Shown: one piece after another, positions 16,524 through 25,928 of the stretch
Layout of the letters: the number at the start of each line of letters is the position of its first letter
How positions within the stretch are numbered: the first letter of the stretch is position 1
Assembly (NCBI GenBank): GCA_013360445.1
Contig: JABWBP010000014.1
Location: 1 to 64,000 of the forward strand
Source of the DNA: Calditrichaceae bacterium
GTDB taxonomy: Bacteria > Calditrichota > Calditrichia > RBG-13-44-9 > J075
DNA length: 64,000 nucleotides
Direction: 5' to 3'
Translations under genes and position numbers: made by a program
The notes under the pieces: generated by a model
Databases searched by the model: none
Seen by the model: the letters and a program-made list of their open reading frames with translations, nothing else
Told to the model about the DNA's origin: nothing

Positions 16524-16547
16524 CATGACCCCCTCCTGTGCTAACCC

Positions 16548-16582
16548 AACCGCCCGGGCGCCAAGGCCCGGGTGGTTTTTTT
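16548..16582 (+). terminator. Intrinsic terminator
   Basis: A 12-bp stem (AACCGCCCGGGC against GCCCGGGTGGTT, one G-T pair) with a short loop is followed by T7. It ends the small secreted-protein transcript. Confidence 0.88.
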
Positions 16583-16680
16583 ATGCAACAAAGGCTCCGT
16601 ACCTCCGTTTCGGAAGAATCCGTTGAAAGTAAATCAGGATAGTGCTACATTGTCACGAATTAATCGCAGAGGCTACGGCT

Positions 16681-17025
16681 ATGTTCGAGTTTACGGAAAC
16701 CATCGAGGGAAAAGCGGCCATCCTGAAGATTTCCGGGATTATGGTGGACCCGGATGCCCTGACCTTAAACGAAAAAGTAAAAGAATTGATGGAGCGTCAA
16801 ATCCGCCATATTGTGCTGGAAATGAGCGCAATCAGATTGATGAATAGTTGCTTTGGCCTGGGAGTGATCGCCGGCTGCTGGGCTTCGGTCAGCCGCGCCG
16901 GGGGGAAAATGACCATCGCCAATCCCAGTTCCAAAGTGCTGCAATTGCTGAAAATTACCCGCCTGGATGAAATTTTGGAAGTTGCCGAAAGCGTGGAAGA
17001 CGCTCTCTCCGGCGACCGTTCCTGA
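16681..17025 (+). CDS. STAS-domain anti-sigma factor antagonist
   Basis: 114 residues, a single STAS domain (MFEFTETIEGKAAILKISG, GGKMTIANPSSKVLQLLKIT). The phosphorylation loop, usually DSSG, reads MNSCFGLGV: the Ser is kept and the Asp is Asn. In the family such proteins bind an anti-sigma kinase when unphosphorylated and release a sigma factor or a PP2C-driven switch. No kinase or phosphatase gene is adjacent, so its partner is elsewhere. ATG 16681 with AGAGG upstream is preferred to GTG 16642. Confidence 0.85.
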   Translation: MFEFTETIEGKAAILKISGIMVDPDALTLNEKVKELMERQIRHIVLEMSAIRLMNSCFGLGVIAGCWASVSRAGGKMTIANPSSKVLQLLKITRLDEILEVAESVEDALSGDRS

Positions 17026-17071
17026 TCCGCCGGAGAGAAACTTCCGAGGTAACTGCTCAGCCCCTATCGGT

Positions 17072-17200
17072 GATCTAACAGACAGACAAAGAGAAACGAT
17101 CGAGCAACAACAGGAGCAAATTGTGCAGTCGAGTGAGCGCGGCAAAGAACTCGAAGATCGGCTTGCGCTCAACTCTCGTAACAGCAGCAAGGCTCCCTCG
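17072..17200 (+). pseudogene. IS66-family transposase (TnpC) N-terminal remnant
   Basis: The frame reads DLTDRQRETIEQQQEQIVQ, then LEDRLALNSRNSSKAPS, which matches the coiled-coil start of IS66 TnpC proteins (NSRNSSKPPS). It stops at the point where the neighbouring propeller gene's end begins, so only about 43 codons remain. No inverted repeat ends were found. It marks an old insertion and deletion next to the STAS gene. Confidence 0.7.
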
Positions 17201-17211
17201 GCACTCCGCCA

Positions 17212-19341
17212 TTACTTCATCAAAATCATCTTCCGGCTGTAGATCTGATTTCCGGCAATCATCCGGTAGATATAAACCCCGCTGGCAACCGCTTCCCCGG
17301 CGGAATTCCGGCCGTCCCACTGCACCGTGTAACGCCCGGCAGCCAGGCGCTCGTTCACCAGGGTTTTCACCTTCTGCCCCAGGAGGTTGAAAATGCTCAA
17401 CTCTACATTGCTGAATGCTGCCTGCCCCGTTGGGGAAAGCTGAAAGCTGATCGCTGTAGCGGGATTGAAGGGGTTGGGATAATTCTGCTCCAGTAAAAAT
17501 CCCCGCGGAATCTCTGCCAGGGGCTGGGGAGCTATCCCCACCACCCCGCCGGTGGTAGTGTGCAGAATGCTGCCGTAATTCCCTACCATGGTACCGGTGT
17601 TGGCATCGGTAAAAAAGACAGCATTCAGTTCTTGCGAGGTTCTGCTGACCTGGGGCGTCCAGGTGGTCCCGCCATCGGTAGTATGCAGCACGGTTCCCAA
17701 TCTTCCGACCGCGGCTCCGTTGTTGGCGTTGGCAAAGAAAATGTCGAACAGATCGCTGGTGGTGCCGCTGGTTTGGCCGGTCCAGGTGGTTCCACCATTC
17801 GTGGTGCGGCGAATGGTACCGTTATTCCCTGCCGTCCAGCCGTTATCGGCGTCCACAAAACAAACCGCATTCAACGCAAAGGGAGTTCCGCTGGTTTGCG
17901 GGGTCCAGTTGGCTCCGCCATTGGTGGTGCGGAGGATCGTGCTGTTGGTGCCGCCGGCGCCTACCACAGTTCCGGTATTGGCATCGATAAACCAGACCCC
18001 GTTCAGGGTTTGAACGACTCCGCTGGTTTGGGGAGCCCAATTCACGCCGCCATTGGTGGTACGCAGGATGGTTCCGCCGACTCCTACCGCGGTGCCGTTA
18101 TTGGCGTCGCTGAAAAAGACATCTTCCAACCAATTGGTGGTTCCGCTGGCCTGGAATGCCCAAGTTACTCCGCCATTAGTGGTGCGGTGCATAAGGCCGG
18201 ACTGGCCTACGGCTACTCCAATATTGGCGTCCCCGAATGAAACGGCATTAAATGATACATTTCCCTGCACCGTCCAGGTAGCGCCGGCGTTGGTGGTGCG
18301 GAGCAATTTTCCCCCGCCGCCCACCACCACGCCGGTATTGGCGTCGGTGAAAAAGACATCATTAAAGGAATCATACGGCCCGGAGGATTGCTCGGTCCAG
18401 CTAACCCCGCCGTTGGTAGTGCGCACTAAATAGCCCAATTGCCCCACTGCGAATCCGTTATTGGCGTCGCTGTAGGCAATGCCGGTGGGAGTCCAGTTCG
18501 AGCCGGTACTCTGCCAGGTCCAGGTAGCGCCGCCGTTGGTGGTACGCAGAATGTTGCTGCCGGTAAGATCCAGCCCCACAATCGTTCCATGGTTCGTATC
18601 GGTGAAGAAAACGCCTTGCAGGAATCCAATCGACCCGCTGGTTTGGGGCGTCCAGGCGGCGCCGCCGTTGGTGGTGTGAACAATCGTACCGTTCCAGCCG
18701 ACCGCGGTACCGGTATTGGTATCCAGGAAGTGCACGGCGTTGAGAGTGCTGGAGGTCCCGCTGGTTTGCGGCGTCCAGTCGGCCCCGCCGTTGGTGGTGC
18801 GAAGGATGGCGCCGTTATTTCCCACCACGGTACCATGGTTGGCGTCCGTGAAGTGAACGGCATTTAGCGCCGCAGTGGTTCCGCTGGTTTGCTCCACCCA
18901 GTCTGCCCCGCCGTTAACAGTTCGGATGATCCTCCCGTTGGAGCCTACCGCGGTACCGGTATTGGGGTCAGTAAACGAGACGCCATAGAGGAGGGCAAAT
19001 GGAACGCCGCTGGTTTGCATGCTCCAGCTTGCTCCGCCATTGGTGGTGCGGATGATAGTGCCGAAAAACCCCACCGCGGTGCCGGTGCTGGCGTTGGCAA
19101 ACGAAACGCTGTAAAGCCAGTTGGAAGTGCCGCTGGAAATTTCTGCCCAGTTTGCCCCGCCGTCGGTGGTGCGGAGAATGGTACCGAAGTGCCCGACTGC
19201 AACCGCGGTATTGGCGTCGAGAACCGCCACGGAGGTCAGGTCGCTGCCCTGCGGTTTGGGATTTTGCCAGAACCAGCCGGATTGCGCAAAGGCAGCGGCG
19301 CTGGCCATCTGGATCAACAATATATAATATATAGATTTCAT
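17212..19341 (-). CDS. Ycf48/BNR-type beta-propeller, type IX cargo
   Basis: 709 residues. A Sec signal (YILLIQMASAAAFAQ) is followed by about 13 tandem copies of a repeat of roughly 43 residues (NTGTAVGNNGTILRTTNGG, then W.PQTSGT). This is the Asp-box/Ycf48-like blade family. At about 7 blades per ring there is material for nearly two propellers. The C-terminus is the type A sorting tail: NYPNPFNPATAISF, LGQKVKTLV, SGVYIYRM, RKMILMK. It is expected at the cell surface. AAGGAGA lies 6-12 bases before the ATG. The repeats are similar at the DNA level (a 129-base period), so copy number may vary. Confidence 0.88.
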   Translation of the reverse strand: MKSIYYILLIQMASAAAFAQSGWFWQNPKPQGSDLTSVAVLDANTAVAVGHFGTILRTTDGGANWAEISSGTSNWLYSVSFANASTGTAVGFFGTIIRTTNGGASWSMQTSGVPFALLYGVSFTDPNTGTAVGSNGRIIRTVNGGADWVEQTSGTTAALNAVHFTDANHGTVVGNNGAILRTTNGGADWTPQTSGTSSTLNAVHFLDTNTGTAVGWNGTIVHTTNGGAAWTPQTSGSIGFLQGVFFTDTNHGTIVGLDLTGSNILRTTNGGATWTWQSTGSNWTPTGIAYSDANNGFAVGQLGYLVRTTNGGVSWTEQSSGPYDSFNDVFFTDANTGVVVGGGGKLLRTTNAGATWTVQGNVSFNAVSFGDANIGVAVGQSGLMHRTTNGGVTWAFQASGTTNWLEDVFFSDANNGTAVGVGGTILRTTNGGVNWAPQTSGVVQTLNGVWFIDANTGTVVGAGGTNSTILRTTNGGANWTPQTSGTPFALNAVCFVDADNGWTAGNNGTIRRTTNGGTTWTGQTSGTTSDLFDIFFANANNGAAVGRLGTVLHTTDGGTTWTPQVSRTSQELNAVFFTDANTGTMVGNYGSILHTTTGGVVGIAPQPLAEIPRGFLLEQNYPNPFNPATAISFQLSPTGQAAFSNVELSIFNLLGQKVKTLVNERLAAGRYTVQWDGRNSAGEAVASGVYIYRMIAGNQIYSRKMILMK

Positions 19342-19478
19342 CTATATTCTCCTTAAGGTTTAGTGAAGGATGAATTTCCATCAAAAGTCCCTACGTCTGC
19401 AGGGCGCTACGACAATATAGGGCTTTGATTTCTTGAATCGCTATGAATTTAATACCGCGAGAGGAATGCAAAAGTAAT

Positions 19479-19509
19479 CCTGCGGATGGTCTTCAGACCT
19501 CAACGCAGG
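19479..19509. repeat. Palindrome with CTTCAG apex
   Basis: GGTCTTCAGACC at 19488-19499 sits inside a second pairing of CCTGCG (19479-19484) with CGCAGG (19504-19509). It ends 3 bases from the DUF502 gene stop and lacks a T tract, so it is not a standard terminator. Confidence 0.55.
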
Positions 19510-19511
19510 GT

Positions 19512-20108
19512 TTAACGCAGCTCCTCCGGCCCGATAATCCCCCCGGATATTACCGCTTTCATCCCCTCTTCGATGCTCCAGCCGGGGTCGCGGGTTTGCG
19601 ATTCCCGCACGATCACCAGGGTTCCGCTGGTGGGATTGGGAGGGGTGGGCACGTAAACTTTCAGAAGCTTCTCGTTGTTATTTTTCCGGTCGATGACCGC
19701 GCCGGTTACAAAACCGACCGTCCACATACCCGGCATCAGAAAATCTACTAAAACGACTTTTTTGAACGCCTGGCGCTCCGGCAGCAAAAAAGTGGAGGAA
19801 AGCTGCTTGCCCACCTGGTAGGTGGTTTTCACCAGGGGAATGCGGTCGGAGATTCGTTCGATCAAATTGAAAAATTTTTTCCCGACAAAATTGCTGCCGA
19901 CAATTCCAATCAGGTAAAAAATTATCAGCAGTATCACGATGCCCAGTCCCGGGATCGAGAAACCGATCAGATTGTCGATCAGCCCGGTTACCCGCCGGTC
20001 GATGCTGAGGTAGAGCAACCGCACCACAAAATACGAAAGCACCAGCGGAATAATCGCCAGGATGCCGCGAATGATGTATTTTTTTATATGGCTGAAAAAT
20101 CCCTTCAT
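19512..20108 (-). CDS. DUF502 membrane protein
   Basis: 198 residues with two membrane segments (residues 12-32 and 52-72; IIRGILAIIPLVLSYFVVRL and IPGLGIVILLIIFYLIGIV), then a soluble domain. Family blocks are present: IPLVKTTYQVGKQL, FKKVVLVDFLMPGMWTVGF, VYVPTPPNPTSG. The function of DUF502 is not known in bacteria. GGAG lies 7 bases before the ATG. It follows the PEP-binding-like gene by 60 bases, with an AATTGGC tract between. Confidence 0.88.
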   Translation of the reverse strand: MKGFFSHIKKYIIRGILAIIPLVLSYFVVRLLYLSIDRRVTGLIDNLIGFSIPGLGIVILLIIFYLIGIVGSNFVGKKFFNLIERISDRIPLVKTTYQVGKQLSSTFLLPERQAFKKVVLVDFLMPGMWTVGFVTGAVIDRKNNNEKLLKVYVPTPPNPTSGTLVIVRESQTRDPGWSIEEGMKAVISGGIIGPEELR

Positions 20109-20125
20109 ACAGACGCTCCGTTTTC

Positions 20126-20157
20126 AATTGGCAATTGCCAATTGCCAATTGCCAATT
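20126..20157. repeat. AATTGCC heptad tract
   Basis: Four in-phase heptads, AATTGGC at 20126-20132 then three AATTGCC, followed by AATTC. The word is the same as at 10681-10708. It fills the 60-base gap between two minus-strand genes. Confidence 0.75.
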
Positions 20158-20167
20158 CAAAAACTCT

Positions 20168-23134
20168 TCACAACAGCAAATGCAGAGAAAAAACCAGGTT
20201 TTCCGGCAGTTCCGGGTCGAGGCTTTGCAGGTACAGGGAAGACCGCGCCCGCTTATTCTCCACAAAAGGCCGGATTTGGAAGAGAAATATTTTGCCTTCC
20301 ATGAACCCCAATTCCACGTCGAAAGGCCCGCCCGACTCGATTCCCGGGGTTTCGGCCATTTTTTGTTTGATTTCTGCGGCCGCGGCGCGCAATTGCGCCA
20401 GGTCTTCCGGCTCCAGAATGGGGCGGTGGAAATCGGCAAACCCCTTTTCCGTGCCCCCGCTTTCCGGGAGAAGGGTATATTTTACCTCCCGGGAAGGGGA
20501 GAGAAGCAGGTTGGTTCCATCCCGGCGCAGCAGATAGGTCTCGGCGATCTGCCCCTCCACCGCACCGCCGGCCCCGCGGTTAAACGCTACGGTGATATCA
20601 TCGACTGCGCCGGCCATCATTCCGGAGGTGATCATCACCCCGGATTTGTCCACGTTGACGGTGGGCAGGATCAGGATAGAGGGGTACACGTTTTCCGGAT
20701 TGAGCAGGTATTTCTGCCGCCAGCGGTAACTGCGCTCGCTGTAAGGCGAGGCCCAGACGTCGCGAATTCCCTGCAGAATTTTCTCCTCTTCCACCACGTT
20801 GAATACGGTCAGGTTCAGCCCGGCGCCGGTAAAATCCTTCAAATCTTCCATATTGGTATCGCTGCGGATGAACACCGCCTTGCGCCCCAGCGGGGTCCCG
20901 AAATGCTTCTCGAACGCCCGCCGCAGCCAGTAATCGAACTCCGGCAGAAGGGGAATTTGGCGGATCGCCTCCCGCAGTTGCGCCAGGCGCAGGAGCACCC
21001 GGTTTTCCACGCTCTCCTCGCCGGCGCCGTTCTTCCGCTCCTGCGCCGCCCGGCGGAAGGTGGTTTGCAAAAATTCCCAATAAGTGGAATCGCTGCCGGG
21101 CATGGGTTGATCCAGGTGCTGGCGGAAAATTCCGAAGGGAATGGCAAATCCCTCCGCCACTTTACCGGGGAAGAGATATTTCAACTCTCCCAAGTTCGCG
21201 GCTTTGGGGCCGCACAGCCGCCCGGAATCGGAAGCGCGCAGTTCTCCCAGGCCGATCAGCTCCCGGTAATCTAAGCGCAGTTTATCGACCGGCACGGCAA
21301 TTTTTTCTTCCGAGCGCTGGGTGACTGCAAAAAGGACTTTTTCCTCGCGGCTCATCTCCGATTCCGGCTTCAGGATCACCCGCCCGCGCGGGGAAACCGC
21401 GTAAAAAAAAGATTGGCCGGAATAAGGGGCTAACTCTTCCAAATGCTGCGGGGAGAATACCGCGTTGGGAATTCCTAAATTCCTCGCCAACAGTTGCACG
21501 TGGGAAACCAGGTTGCCCTCCGCCGCCGTCCCGATGCCGGCCACCGGTTTCAGATCGAAGGGGGTGCGCTGCAAGAGGTATATTTTTTGAGCTGAAAATT
21601 CGATAGAATCCGCGGCCCCGGCAACCACTACCAACTCTCCTTTGGCAAAGCCGGGATTAAGCCCGCGAATCTGTCCGGGATTGGAAATCCCCGCTACCTG
21701 GCTTTGCAGCCCGGCGATTTGCGCGGCGAGATCCTTTAACTTTCCTACGGTCTCCCCTAATGGCAGCAGCGCCGTCCCCCGCACCCGGTCGTCGATGAAC
21801 CCGTGGGTTAGAGGCTCGAAGGAGCCGAACAGCGCCGCGGCCGGCTCATAGATTGCCCGGATCATGCCGGTTCCCCACTCCACCACCCGGCCGGCCAGCT
21901 CGCCCTGCTCCCAAAAGGTCTTGAAAGGCAGCTCTTCCTGCCCCGGGGCGAGCGCAAAGTGCGGTTCCACGCTCTCCCATTCCCATATTTCCAGGTAGCC
22001 GGCGCCGGCGGCGGTCCTGGCCAGGGCGTAATTCTTTTGCAGCAATTCGCCCACGGTTTGCGGATTCCAGGACATGGCCTGGCGGAACAGCAGGGTTTCC
22101 ATCTCATTGGACAAATCCAACAGCGACAGGCGGGTTTTGGGGGATGAAATACCCGGAAGCGACTTGCGGAGCGCCCACATCAGTTCGGCAATGTCCGCGC
22201 ATTGATTTGCCAGGAAGGCTTGCGCTTCCGGCAGGGAATCCGGCGGCGGGGTGCGGTAGTTCTTGATCATCCGTTGCAATGGCCCGGCCAGCGGGGAGTC
22301 TTTCGGCAGCCGGTTGAGGTAGGGGGCAAGGCTCTGCATATCGAAGGGCCGGTAGGCCAGCTCCAGCGTCGCGATCAATTGCTTAAGGAGCGAATCCATG
22401 GGGGCGGGGATGCGATTTTGGTTCCGCTCCCGGAAATTTTTGACCCGGTCGAGGTCGCCCGGCTCCGGGTGGTTGTGCAATTTCACCCGCAAATTGGTAA
22501 ACGCGGCCAGGGAATCGCCGATGACCGTGGAGAGGGCGCGTATTTTTTGCCAGCGATTATCGCCGGCGCGGTGGGGAATATCTTTGCAGGCCTGGCGGAG
22601 CAGAAAGAAGCGCGAGGCCAGGATTTCATCGTTCCCGGCCAGGTAGGTGAGGAAGTTGATCCCCCAGCGCTCCTCGTCTTCCGCCTGGATGGCCCCGCGG
22701 TAATAGCGCGCCCGCCGCAAAATCCAGCCGTCATCCACGGCCTGGAGGTATTTTTCCAATTGGTACTGTTTGAGGCGGGAATTCCGGTTAGCCTCATCCC
22801 AGAATTCTTCGAAAGGCGCGCCGGCTAAAATCTGTCCCAGGTAGATGCCCTGCTCGCCGGCTAACTTTTGCACCACGTTTTTGGGCAGGGCGTGCTGAAT
22901 GCCGCCCGGCTCCGGGCAGCGCTCCTGGGGAGGCAATATCGTTCCGTCGGGGCAAAACCAGCGAATCGCTTGGTAGGGGCCCCGTTCATCTTTTTTGAAA
23001 TCTTGCACTAATTGTCGGATTTCTTCCGGGCTGAGCGCCTGGGAAAAACCGCGAAATCCCGCCGCCAGGATTCCCAGAAATACCGGCAGCAATATCCTGA
23101 ACCGCCAATCAGAAGGCCTCGAAGGATTCGCCAT
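20168..23134 (-). CDS. Exported PEP/pyruvate-dikinase-like (PPDK N-domain) protein
   Basis: 988 residues. ATG 23134 has GGAGAGG before it and gives a Sec signal (FRILLPVFLGILAAGFRGFS). Residues up to about 620 are mostly helical and unfamiliar. A swivelling-domain-like part (KGELVVVAGAADSI, GNLVSHVQLLARNLGIP) follows, then from about 650 an ATP-grasp region like the N-terminal domain of pyruvate phosphate dikinase and PEP synthase (GPKAANLGEL, FAIPFGIF, FIRSDTNMEDLKDFTGAGL, VWASPYSERSYRWRQ). The combination of a signal peptide with an ATP-using fold is unexpected. ATP should be absent outside the inner membrane, so the domain may be non-catalytic or act on another phosphodonor. Confidence 0.75.
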   Translation of the reverse strand: MANPSRPSDWRFRILLPVFLGILAAGFRGFSQALSPEEIRQLVQDFKKDERGPYQAIRWFCPDGTILPPQERCPEPGGIQHALPKNVVQKLAGEQGIYLGQILAGAPFEEFWDEANRNSRLKQYQLEKYLQAVDDGWILRRARYYRGAIQAEDEERWGINFLTYLAGNDEILASRFFLLRQACKDIPHRAGDNRWQKIRALSTVIGDSLAAFTNLRVKLHNHPEPGDLDRVKNFRERNQNRIPAPMDSLLKQLIATLELAYRPFDMQSLAPYLNRLPKDSPLAGPLQRMIKNYRTPPPDSLPEAQAFLANQCADIAELMWALRKSLPGISSPKTRLSLLDLSNEMETLLFRQAMSWNPQTVGELLQKNYALARTAAGAGYLEIWEWESVEPHFALAPGQEELPFKTFWEQGELAGRVVEWGTGMIRAIYEPAAALFGSFEPLTHGFIDDRVRGTALLPLGETVGKLKDLAAQIAGLQSQVAGISNPGQIRGLNPGFAKGELVVVAGAADSIEFSAQKIYLLQRTPFDLKPVAGIGTAAEGNLVSHVQLLARNLGIPNAVFSPQHLEELAPYSGQSFFYAVSPRGRVILKPESEMSREEKVLFAVTQRSEEKIAVPVDKLRLDYRELIGLGELRASDSGRLCGPKAANLGELKYLFPGKVAEGFAIPFGIFRQHLDQPMPGSDSTYWEFLQTTFRRAAQERKNGAGEESVENRVLLRLAQLREAIRQIPLLPEFDYWLRRAFEKHFGTPLGRKAVFIRSDTNMEDLKDFTGAGLNLTVFNVVEEEKILQGIRDVWASPYSERSYRWRQKYLLNPENVYPSILILPTVNVDKSGVMITSGMMAGAVDDITVAFNRGAGGAVEGQIAETYLLRRDGTNLLLSPSREVKYTLLPESGGTEKGFADFHRPILEPEDLAQLRAAAAEIKQKMAETPGIESGGPFDVELGFMEGKIFLFQIRPFVENKRARSSLYLQSLDPELPENLVFSLHLLL

Positions 23135-23361
23135 CCGTTCCTCTCCGCAAAAATATTCACGGCGCAAGATACAAAGAAAATCGCGCAAGTTGATGGGGAT
23201 TTTATTTTAGGGCAGTTTTGGGCGATGGGGAAGGCCGCGCCGCGGTGAATTTTCACGGGGTGCAGCGCCGCGCTGTTAGTTTCGCATCGGAAAGTGATGC
23301 TCGAGGAGGCTACTTGCGGCGCTCTCTGCGCAAATCCGGCAGGCTGCCGGGATTCGAGAGA

Positions 23362-24480
23362 TCAGGATATATCCGCCACGCTTTTATCCTTCACGGCAGG
23401 CTCTTTTTCCGCTGCTTTGGAGCGCCCGTTTCTGCTGGTGTTCTCTTCGGGAACGCTGTGAACCGCGGAATCGCTATGGTTATTGGGATTCGGTGGTTGA
23501 ACCGTCAGGCGAGGCTCTTTCCCGTTCTCCTGGTGATTCTGGTACAGCGAAATCAAAAAACCGAACAGTAGAATGCCCCCGATAATGGCCAGGGAAACGC
23601 TGGCGGGAATCGGGAAATGGTGATTCATGATCATTTTCACGCCGACGTAAACCAGCACCACGATAATACTGGTTTTGAGGTGTTGGAACTTTTCTATCAT
23701 GGCGGCGAGGGCGAAATACATGGAGCGCAGGCCCAGGATGGCAAAGATATTGGAAGTAAAGACCAGGAAAGGATCGCGGGTGACGGCAAAAATGGCGGGA
23801 ATGGAGTCGATGGCAAAGAGCACGTCGCTGCTTTCTACTACTAACAGGGCGATAAAGAGCGGGGTAACGGCGCGTTTTCCGCCGATGTGAGTGAAAAAGT
23901 TGTGTCCCTCGAATTTGGGGCTGACCCGGTAAAATTTCCGTACCACGCGCACTAACAGATTCTTTTCCGGTTCGATTTCCACATCCTTGAAAATCAGCAT
24001 TTTGGCGGCTGTGACGATCAATAAACCGCCGAAAACATAAATCATCCAGGAGAATTGGGCGATCAGGGCGGCCCCGGCGAGAATCATGATCCCGCGCATG
24101 ATGATCGCGCCTAAAATCCCCCAAAACAGCACCCGGTGCTGGTATTTCCCGGGCACCCGGAAGTAGGAAAATATCAGCGCGATGACGAAGATATTGTCCA
24201 TGCTGAGGGATTTTTCGATGATATAACCGGTAAAAAACTGGATGGCCGCCTCTCTGCCGCTGAGATCTCTTACACTCTCGCCCCCGATTTCCATGATATT
24301 ATAGTTATATAAATAATAAACTCCCACGTTGAATAGCAGCGCCAGGAAAATCCAAAAAGCGGTCCATTTCATCGCTTCCCGGATGCCGATGACGTGATCC
24401 TTGCGATTAAAGACCCCTAAGTCGAGCGCCAACATAAGAATGATAAAAATGATAAAACCAATCCAAAGCCAGATAGCCAT
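23362..24480 (-). CDS. TerC/Alx-family membrane protein
   Basis: 372 residues, nine or so membrane segments. The family motifs are clear: EKSLSMDNIFVIALIF and ESSDVLFAIDSIPAIFA, with the conserved acidic residues in the membrane. TerC/Alx proteins export manganese or supply metal to secreted proteins, and some copies are tied to tellurite resistance. The last 60 residues are a hydrophilic tail rich in Ser, Glu and Lys with no known fold. GGAG lies 9 bases before the ATG. The neighbour upstream is CorA, also a divalent-metal transporter. Confidence 0.9.
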   Translation of the reverse strand: MAIWLWIGFIIFIILMLALDLGVFNRKDHVIGIREAMKWTAFWIFLALLFNVGVYYLYNYNIMEIGGESVRDLSGREAAIQFFTGYIIEKSLSMDNIFVIALIFSYFRVPGKYQHRVLFWGILGAIIMRGIMILAGAALIAQFSWMIYVFGGLLIVTAAKMLIFKDVEIEPEKNLLVRVVRKFYRVSPKFEGHNFFTHIGGKRAVTPLFIALLVVESSDVLFAIDSIPAIFAVTRDPFLVFTSNIFAILGLRSMYFALAAMIEKFQHLKTSIIVVLVYVGVKMIMNHHFPIPASVSLAIIGGILLFGFLISLYQNHQENGKEPRLTVQPPNPNNHSDSAVHSVPEENTSRNGRSKAAEKEPAVKDKSVADIS

Positions 24481-24748
24481 GAAATACTGCTCCGATGCAA
24501 ATTATGGTTGTTTTAGGCCTTTTTAGAAATCAACAGGAAGCGTAAACGAATGTTAAAAGATAGAGGAAATGTTTCAGGCCGTTACGGGCGTTTTTTTTAC
24601 TGAGAAAAGAAATCCTTTTTATCGGTTCAATGAACAATCTTACGAGGCAATCTATGCAAGCCCTATTAATATGTTGTGACGTTTCTCAAAATACCCGATT
24701 CCGAAACGGCGGCGGCAATCTTCATTACCGCGTTGGCGCGTCTGTCGG
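24481..24748. other. Gap without a visible gene
   Basis: The gap between the CorA stop and the TerC start holds no repeat tract or reading frame that I can support. A weak GC stem followed by T8 lies near 24583-24598 on the + strand, pointing away from both genes. I looked for the manganese riboswitch (yybP-ykoY) that often precedes TerC/Alx genes and did not see its conserved loops. Confidence 0.4.
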
Positions 24749-25834
24749 TCAAAGCCAGCGCTTCTTTTTGAAAAGCAGCAAAAGCCCCCCGCCAACCATC
24801 AGGGTAATGATCCAGAAAACCACGTAGCCGTAGGGGCTTTCTAATTCCGGCATGTTCAGGGGGCTAACGCCGGTGTCGAAGTTCATTCCGTAAACCCCGG
24901 CGAGGAAGGAAAGCGGGATAAAAATCGTGGAGATGATGGTCAGAACTTTCATGACTTCATTCAGACGGTTGCTCATCTGGGTCAGGTAGATATCCAGCAC
25001 CGAGGAAACCCGCTCACGGTAGTTTTCCAGGGTATCGATGACCTGGATGGTATGGTCGTAGAGGTCGCGGATGAAGTGGGTGGTGGCTTTTTTGATCAAC
25101 AGCGATTCGCTGCGCTGCAAATTGCTGATCACCTCGCGCAGGGGCCAGATCGCTTTGCGAAGCTCCAGGAGTTGCCGTTTCAGATGATGGATTCTGCTCA
25201 CTAAGGAAGGGTCGTGGTTCTCCAAAACCGCGTCTTCCAGGTCTTCGATCTCTTCGCCTAACCTTTCTAACACCAGGAAGTAGTGGTCCACGATGATATC
25301 CATGATGGCGTATCCTAAGTAATCGGCCCCGTTTTTGCGAATCCGGCCTTTACCGGTTTCGATATGGCTGCGCAAGGTATCGAAAACGTCGCGCTGCGCT
25401 TCTTCCTGAAAAGTGATGACGAAATTCTTCCCCATCACTAAGCTGACCTGCTCCTGGGCGATTTCTTCGTCGTAATCCTCGTACTGGATCATTTTGAAGA
25501 TGACCACGATGTAATGATCGAACACCTCCACCTTGGGGCGCTGGTGAGTGCTCAAAATATCCTCTACCACCAGGGGATGGATATCGAAATGCTGCCCGAT
25601 TTTTTCCACAATCGGCGTTTCGTGCAGCCCGTCGATGTTGATCCAGGTAACGGTTTGACTCTCGCGGTAGGGGAAGGTCTCTTCGATGTTTTCTACGGTT
25701 TTGGTATGATAATTTTTTTCGTCGTAGTCGATCACGGTAATTTTAATCGGCTCCGCCTTTTTTTTGCCCACATAGACCGGGCTGCCGGGGGGCAACCCGA
25801 TTTTGGCGGAGCGCTTGACCACCTGGTCCGGCAT
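24749..25834 (-). CDS. corA: CorA magnesium/cobalt channel
   Basis: 361 residues, the standard length. A large cytoplasmic alpha/beta funnel domain is followed by a long helix and two C-terminal membrane segments. The selectivity motif YGMNF is present near residue 308, and the linking loop reads LNMPELESPYGY, as expected for the GMN family. ATG 25834, with GGAGGT 8 bases upstream, is chosen over the longer frame starting at 25885. It lies 95 bases after the sensor kinase gene on the same strand. It imports Mg2+ by the membrane potential. Confidence 0.93.
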   Translation of the reverse strand: MPDQVVKRSAKIGLPPGSPVYVGKKKAEPIKITVIDYDEKNYHTKTVENIEETFPYRESQTVTWINIDGLHETPIVEKIGQHFDIHPLVVEDILSTHQRPKVEVFDHYIVVIFKMIQYEDYDEEIAQEQVSLVMGKNFVITFQEEAQRDVFDTLRSHIETGKGRIRKNGADYLGYAIMDIIVDHYFLVLERLGEEIEDLEDAVLENHDPSLVSRIHHLKRQLLELRKAIWPLREVISNLQRSESLLIKKATTHFIRDLYDHTIQVIDTLENYRERVSSVLDIYLTQMSNRLNEVMKVLTIISTIFIPLSFLAGVYGMNFDTGVSPLNMPELESPYGYVVFWIITLMVGGGLLLLFKKKRWL

Positions 25835-25928
25835 AATGACACACCTCCGAGCCGTTTTTTTTGCCAGAAACAGTAATACCGGCATAACTTACGGCATTCC
25901 AGCCAGGAAAGCAAGGAATCGCAGGAAT

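Noticed and set aside
17212-19341. Regular spacing that could suggest a CRISPR array
   Set aside because: The 129-base period is coding, with blades of a propeller; no short direct repeats with unique spacers.
20135-21274. 379-codon + strand frame
   Set aside because: Antisense to the conserved ATP-grasp region of the exported dikinase-like gene; no domain of its own.
24481-24748. Manganese riboswitch before TerC
   Set aside because: The conserved yybP-ykoY loops are not present on the minus strand.
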